Below, piece by piece: positions 52,949 to 56,594 of a stretch of 56,594 nucleotides of DNA. How positions within the stretch are numbered: position 1 is the stretch's first letter; each line of letters starts with the position of its first letter. The translations under genes and the position numbers were made by a program. Location of the stretch: positions 1-56,594 of the forward strand of contig NZ_PEOG01000035.1 of the NCBI RefSeq assembly GCF_002761755.1, read 5' to 3'. This DNA is from Roseateles chitinivorans (lineage in GTDB: Bacteria > Pseudomonadota > Gammaproteobacteria > Burkholderiales > Burkholderiaceae_C). The notes beneath the pieces are model-generated. The model was given only the letters and a program-made list of their open reading frames with translations. It was not told the DNA's origin and did no database searches.

Positions 52949-54945
52949 GGGGCGGGATTATCTGCCGCCGGGGGCGTCGGGGCCGCCGGGCCGCACAGAT
53001 GCTGGGTGACGACAGCCAGCAGCTCCTCCATCTCGAACGGCTTGACCAGGTAGCCGTCCATGCCGCTGGCCAGGCAGCGTGCCCGGTCGTCGTCGACGGC
53101 GCTGGCGGTCAGCGCGACCACCGGCGTACGGGGCAGCAGCCGACGCGCTTCCTCCTGGCGCCAGGCGACGGTGGCCGCGTAGCCGTCGAGCTCCGGCATC
53201 TGGCAGTCCATCAGCACGAGGTCGAAGCGCTGCGCGCGCAACTGCTCGAGCGCCTCGCGGCCGTGTTCCGCCGGCACCACCCGCAGGCCGCAGCGCTCCA
53301 GCATGGTCGTGGCGACCAGCAGGTTGACCGGGCTGTCGTCGACCAGCAGCACGCGGCCGTCCAGTGCCGGCAACGGGGTTGCGGTCGCGGTGGCCGATGT
53401 GCTCGACGGGTCCGATGAGGTCGAGGTCGAGGTCGAGGTCGAGGTCGAGGTGGAGGCGGAGGTGGAGGCGGAGGCGGAGGCGGAGGCGGAGGCGGAGGTG
53501 GAGGTGGAGGCGGAGGTGGAGGTGGAGTGGGGGGCGGCGCTCGAGGGCGGCGCCGGCATCTCGACGGCGCAGGCCAGCAGCGGCAGGGTGAACTCGAACA
53601 CCGAGCCCTGGCCCGGCGCCGACGCGCAGCGCAGGTCGCCGCCCATCGCGCGGGCCAGTTCGCGCGAGATCGTCAACCCGAGTCCCGCGCCATCCCGGCG
53701 CGCGCGCGGGTCGTCGGCGCGGCCGGCCTGCTCGAACGGGGCGAAGATGCGCTCGAGCTGGTCCGCCGGGATGCCGTCGCCGGTGTCCTTGACGGCGAAG
53801 CGCAGCAGCGTGCCCGCGCGCATGTCCAGCACCGACGAGACCTCGACCTCGACGCTGCCGTGATCGGTGAACTTGATCGCGTTGCCGACCAGGTTGTGCA
53901 GCACCTGCTGGATGCGCGAGGCATCGCCCATCGCACGGGCCGGCAGCTGTGGCGCGATGGTCATCGAGAAGTCCAGGCCCTTGGCGCGCGCCGTCTCACC
54001 CAGCAGGCGGCCGACGTCCCCGGCCACCTCGCGCAGGTCGAAGGGGCGGGCCTCGACGACCAGCTTGCCCGACTCGATGCGCGCCAGGTCCAGGATGTCG
54101 TTCACCAGCGTCAGCAGGTGGCGGCCGGAACGGCGCACGATCTCCACCTGCTCGCGCTGCTGCGGGCTGAGCTCGCCGCGCTCCAGCAACTGGGTCATGC
54201 CGATGATGCCGTTCAGCGGCGTGCGGATCTCATGGCTCATCACCGCGACGAAGCGGCTCTTGCTGCTGCTGGTTTCCTCCGCCGCATCCAGCGCGAGGCG
54301 GCGCTGCTCGGCCAGCCGGGCCTGCTCGAAGCGCAGCCGCAGCAGTTCCAGCGTGCGCGCCTCGATGCGGCGCGACTCGAGCACCGTCAGCAACCAGAAC
54401 ATCGTCAGACCGCCGGCGCTGAGCCAACCGGTCGTGCCGCCCTGCAGCGCCAGGCGGATCGCCAGCGGCGCGATCACCAGCGAGGCGAACAGCGCCTGCC
54501 CGCGCGCCCAGTGGCCCAGCGACACCATGGTGAAGGCGACCAGGCCGACCAGGGTGGTCATGACCGCGCCGTCGATCTCGGGCAGGTTGGGGGTGGCGAA
54601 GAGGGCGCCGATCACGCCCCAGGCCAGGCCGTCCAGGCCCAGGCCGACGAGGTAGCGCTGCTCCCGGCGCGACGAGGCGCGCTCCGCCAGCGGGAGGCGC
54701 AGGAAGCGCCGCGCTTCCAGGGCACGCCAGGCCGAGATGCCCCAGCGCGCCGCGAGCCAGCCCAGCAGGTCCACGGCCGGCAGGTGCGACCACAGCAGCG
54801 CCACCGGCAGCAGGCTGAACAGCCCGCCGACGCAGGCCGGCATCGCCACGCGCGCCTGCAGGCTGGTCAGGCGTTCCGCCCGCACCTGCATCGCCACGCT
54901 GGCGGCGCCAGGATCCCCGAGATGTTCGATTTCAGACACTCCCAT
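52894..54945 (-). CDS. Hybrid sensor kinase with low-complexity linker
   Basis: The product is 683 residues. Residues about 35-190 hold several membrane helices, an integral-membrane sensor without a periplasmic domain. The H-box is [18 protein letters not shown] (His238). HATPase boxes are LVGNAIKFTDHG, VKDTGDGIP, FAPFEQAGRADDPRARRDGAGLGLTISRELARAMGG. A receiver domain follows, with VLLVDDSPVNLLV and Asp580 in LVLMDCQMPELDG. The linker between them (about 474-511) is almost only Ser, Thr and Ala, encoded by a hexanucleotide repeat. It overlaps ribF by 55 bases. Confidence 0.92.
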   Translation of the reverse strand: MGVSEIEHLGDPGAASVAMQVRAERLTSLQARVAMPACVGGLFSLLPVALLWSHLPAVDLLGWLAARWGISAWRALEARRFLRLPLAERASSRREQRYLVGLGLDGLAWGVIGALFATPNLPEIDGAVMTTLVGLVAFTMVSLGHWARGQALFASLVIAPLAIRLALQGGTTGWLSAGGLTMFWLLTVLESRRIEARTLELLRLRFEQARLAEQRRLALDAAEETSSSKSRFVAVMSHEIRTPLNGIIGMTQLLERGELSPQQREQVEIVRRSGRHLLTLVNDILDLARIESGKLVVEARPFDLREVAGDVGRLLGETARAKGLDFSMTIAPQLPARAMGDASRIQQVLHNLVGNAIKFTDHGSVEVEVSSVLDMRAGTLLRFAVKDTGDGIPADQLERIFAPFEQAGRADDPRARRDGAGLGLTISRELARAMGGDLRCASAPGQGSVFEFTLPLLACAVEMPAPPSSAAPHSTSTSASTSTSASASASASASTSASTSTSTSTSTSTSSDPSSTSATATATPLPALDGRVLLVDDSPVNLLVATTMLERCGLRVVPAEHGREALEQLRAQRFDLVLMDCQMPELDGYAATVAWRQEEARRLLPRTPVVALTASAVDDDRARCLASGMDGYLVKPFEMEELLAVVTQHLCGPAAPTPPAADNPAPCTSSEASTIPASRRTAR
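53417..53527. repeat. Hexanucleotide tandem repeat (GAGGYS GAGGYS) inside kinase linker
   Basis: About 18 copies of GAGGTC, GAGGTG and GAGGCG run in phase with the reading frame, coding Ser/Thr/Ala pairs on the minus strand. Length can change by six bases without a frameshift. The first five copies (from 53417) are identical GAGGTC, which suggests recent expansion. Confidence 0.9.
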
Positions 54946-55182
54946 ACGACCCGGCCGTCGAGGATTCCGGCCGTCCGCCCTTCAGATCGGTGGCGCCGCT
55001 TCGCAGGCGGCGTCCAGGTGGCGCGTTTCTACCGAAGGTCGTGGCCGCTCGGGCTCGGGGACTTCCCGGGGACCGTCCGGCCTTCGCGCGAGGGCGCGGC
55101 GTCGACGGGCGCCTGACGCCCATCCGGTGCGGTCCAACAAGACCCGGTGCGGTCCGCCACGATCCGGCGGCCACGGGGCGGT

Positions 55183-55995
55183 TCAGGCGGGCGTGCCGCC
55201 CGATCGGGCGGACGAGCTGTCCGGCGTCGAAGTCGGATCGCTCATCGCCAGGTCGCGCTGACGATCGTCGAGCCAGATCCAGCCGCCGCAAGGCAACTCG
55301 GCCGGCAGCTCCAGCGCGCCGATGCGCTGGCGATGCAGTGCCAGCACCCGGTTGCCGACCGCCGCGACCATGCGCTTGGCCTGGTGGTAGCGGCCCTCGG
55401 TGAGCGCCATCTGCAGGCGGCCGTCGGGCAGCCGCTCGGCCGACACGGCCCGCACCGGCTCTTCGGCCAGCTTGGGATTGCGCTCCTCCAGCAGCACGCC
55501 CTCGACCAGGCGGCGCAGTTGCAGCTCGTCCAGCTCGGCCTTGCAAGTGGCCTGGTACAGCTTGGGCACGTGGTACTTGGGGCTGGTCAGCTTGTGCTGC
55601 AGCGGGCCGTCGTCGGTCAGCAGCAGCAGGCCGGTGGTGTCCTCGTCGAGCCGGCCCACCGGCTGGATGTCGCGGTTACGCAGCGGCTCGGGCAGCAGCG
55701 AGAACACGCTCGGATGGTGGCTGGGCTTGCGCGAGCATTCATAGCCCGCCGGCTTGTGCAGCAGGATCAGCGCCTTCTCGTGATACGGCCAGACCTGGCC
55801 TTCGACCTCGAAGACCAGGCCGGTGGTGTCGAAGGTCTGCCGCGGGTCCTCGACCACCTCGCCGGCAACCGACACCAGCCCGTGCTCGACCAGCGCCGCG
55901 CAGTGGCGGCGAGTGCCGAAGCCTTGGCTGAAGAGGATCTGCGCGATGGCGACCGGCTTGGCGGCCTTGGCGGGGGAGGGGGAAGTCGAACTCAT
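55183..55995 (-). CDS. rsuA: 16S rRNA pseudouridine(516) synthase
   Basis: The 270-residue protein matches RsuA. The N-terminal S4-like domain includes IAQILFSQGFGTRRHCAALVEHGLVSV. The catalytic region is LILLHKPAGYECSRKPSHHPSVFSLL and VGRLDEDTTGLLLLTDDG (catalytic Asp), followed by LTEGRYHQAKRMVAAVGNRVLALHRQRIG. It modifies U516 of 16S rRNA. A Ser/Thr-rich tail of about 20 residues is added at the C-terminus. ATG 55995 fits the family. Confidence 0.92.
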   Translation of the reverse strand: MSSTSPSPAKAAKPVAIAQILFSQGFGTRRHCAALVEHGLVSVAGEVVEDPRQTFDTTGLVFEVEGQVWPYHEKALILLHKPAGYECSRKPSHHPSVFSLLPEPLRNRDIQPVGRLDEDTTGLLLLTDDGPLQHKLTSPKYHVPKLYQATCKAELDELQLRRLVEGVLLEERNPKLAEEPVRAVSAERLPDGRLQMALTEGRYHQAKRMVAAVGNRVLALHRQRIGALELPAELPCGGWIWLDDRQRDLAMSDPTSTPDSSSARSGGTPA

Positions 55996-56082
55996 GGGGC
56001 GGGATTGTCGCCGCGGCGGCGGGACGGCCGCCGCCGATCCGGCCGACTCGCCGCGTCGGTCGGGTCCGGCGGGGCGGATCGG

Positions 56083-56424
56083 TCAGGTCGAGCGCACCGC
56101 GTCCACCACCGCCCGGGCCACCACCTCGGCCGCCACCGCGCCGAGCAGCGTCATGTCGCCGTCGACCTGCGCCGTGCCGGTCGCGAGCGCGAACAGCACG
56201 TCCCCGTCCATCACCGTGTGCACCGGCTGGATCGCGCGGGCCAGGCCGTCATGGGCGATCTGGGCGAGCTTGGTCGCCTGGGGTTTGGTCAGGCGCGCGT
56301 CGGTGGCGATGAGGCCGATCGTCGTCGCGCTGCCCGACAGCGCGCGGCCGGGGCGCTCGCCATCGAGCAGCGCCCGCACCGTCGAGCGCGACCAGGGGCC
56401 GTCCGCCGGCAAGCCGGTCTTCAT
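56083..56424 (-). pseudogene. P1-family (DmpA-like) peptidase, C-terminal fragment only
   Basis: The frame covers 113 residues. SATTIGLIATDARLTKPQATKLAQIAHDGLARAIQPVHTVMDGDVLFALATG is the beta-subunit core of P1 (S58) aminopeptidases, in which a precursor of about 350 residues cuts itself before a Ser or Thr. The first two thirds (alpha subunit) are missing. An in-frame TAG lies just upstream at 56431-56433. ATG 56424 overlaps the end of a dgt fragment. It is probably a deletion remnant. Expression as a stand-alone beta piece is unlikely. Confidence 0.65.
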
Positions 56425-56594
56425 GCATTGCTACGCGGTGCCGATGCCACGGCCGGCCGGCGCTGAACGACCTCGTCGGCGAGGTTGCACAGTTGCGCCT
56501 CCAGGCTCGGCTGGCCGCCGTCGAGGAAGCGCGCCGCCACGCCACCGGGCTCGCGCTCTTCGATCCGCTCCGCGTCGCGCCGGCTGCAATGCTT
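56421..56594 (-). pseudogene. dgt: dGTPase-like gene, broken at its 3' end; 5' part outside window
   Basis: Read from the right edge, 57 codons translate as KHCSRRDAERIEEREPGGVA, then ARFLDGGQPSLEAQLCNLADE, and then VVQRRPAVASAPRSNA and a stop. The first part matches deoxyguanosinetriphosphate triphosphohydrolase-like proteins, where NLADEIAYNxHDxDDG should follow and supplies a metal-binding Asp. Here homology ends at NLADE and the frame closes 17 codons later, on the P1-peptidase fragment. It therefore lacks its conserved C-terminal third. The N-terminal part lies beyond the window. Confidence 0.6.

Noticed and set aside
48857..53053. A 1398-codon plus-strand frame opposite ileS and ribF
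   Set aside because: It is an antisense shadow. ileS and ribF have all expected motifs on the minus strand.
53417..53527. Regular repeats that might be read as a CRISPR or VNTR outside genes
   Set aside because: The units are 6 bases, without spacers, and lie in frame inside a kinase gene, so this is a coding microsatellite.
55124..55155. Direct repeat CCGGTGCGGTCC, two copies 20 bases apart, before rsuA's 3' end
   Set aside because: Two short copies only; too little to call a repeat element or binding site.

Overview
The window is chromosomal DNA from a very GC-rich Gram-negative bacterium. Protein families and gene order point to a betaproteobacterium of the order Burkholderiales, probably near the Rubrivivax/Roseateles/Leptothrix group. 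The clues are argF-argD divergent from a DUF3579 gene, hda-HAD-pcnB-folK, rpsP-rimM-trmD-rplS, ribF-ileS near lspA, and many ATGA start/stop overlaps. This placement is inference. I see no tRNA, rRNA, CRISPR array, insertion sequence or phage gene.

Layout. 1-7 kb: a metallophosphoesterase cut by the left edge, a solute-binding protein, argD-argF, DUF3579, and an M14 peptidase/hydrolase pair. 7-15.5 kb: rpsT, murJ, a SirB1-family gene, hda, a HAD phosphatase, pcnB, folK, and a DUF47/Pit phosphate-transport pair. 15.5-21 kb: a GNAT/TM2 pair, the rpsP-rimM-trmD-rplS operon with two clear promoters and two long leaders, a Nudix hydrolase and a CobD/CbiB-like protein. 21-28.9 kb: an SDR, rluA, a protein phosphatase, a three-gene accessory operon, a thioesterase, YbaK-like, DUF1289 and a DsbA-fold isomerase. 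29-40.3 kb: a metabolite/H+ symporter, two orphan histidine kinases, a degenerate GGDEF protein, two EamA transporters, an SDR lacking the usual Tyr/Lys, and a quinone oxidoreductase. 40.6-53 kb: lspA, ileS and ribF on the minus strand, with lspA and ileS split by a plus-strand block (cache kinase, LuxR regulator, cstA, ybdD, hydroxypyruvate isomerase, secreted trypsin-like protease). 53-56.6 kb: a hybrid kinase with a hexanucleotide-repeat linker, rsuA, and a broken junction between a dgt fragment and a P1-peptidase fragment.

The best candidate for an undescribed system is 23196-26598. There a perfect 19-bp AT-rich palindrome precedes three translationally coupled genes: a fusion of a VOC (glyoxalase-like) domain with a questin-oxidase-like domain, an MFS exporter, and a cysteine-rich SufR-like regulator. 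It reads as an inducible module that oxidises or exports a small, probably aromatic, compound.

Other strong signals are two large palindromic intergenic elements (6931-7053 and 45899-46042), an operator-like palindrome before the Pit pair, a carboxylate-sensor kinase/regulator pair beside cstA, and an 11-bp hairpin covering the protease translation start.
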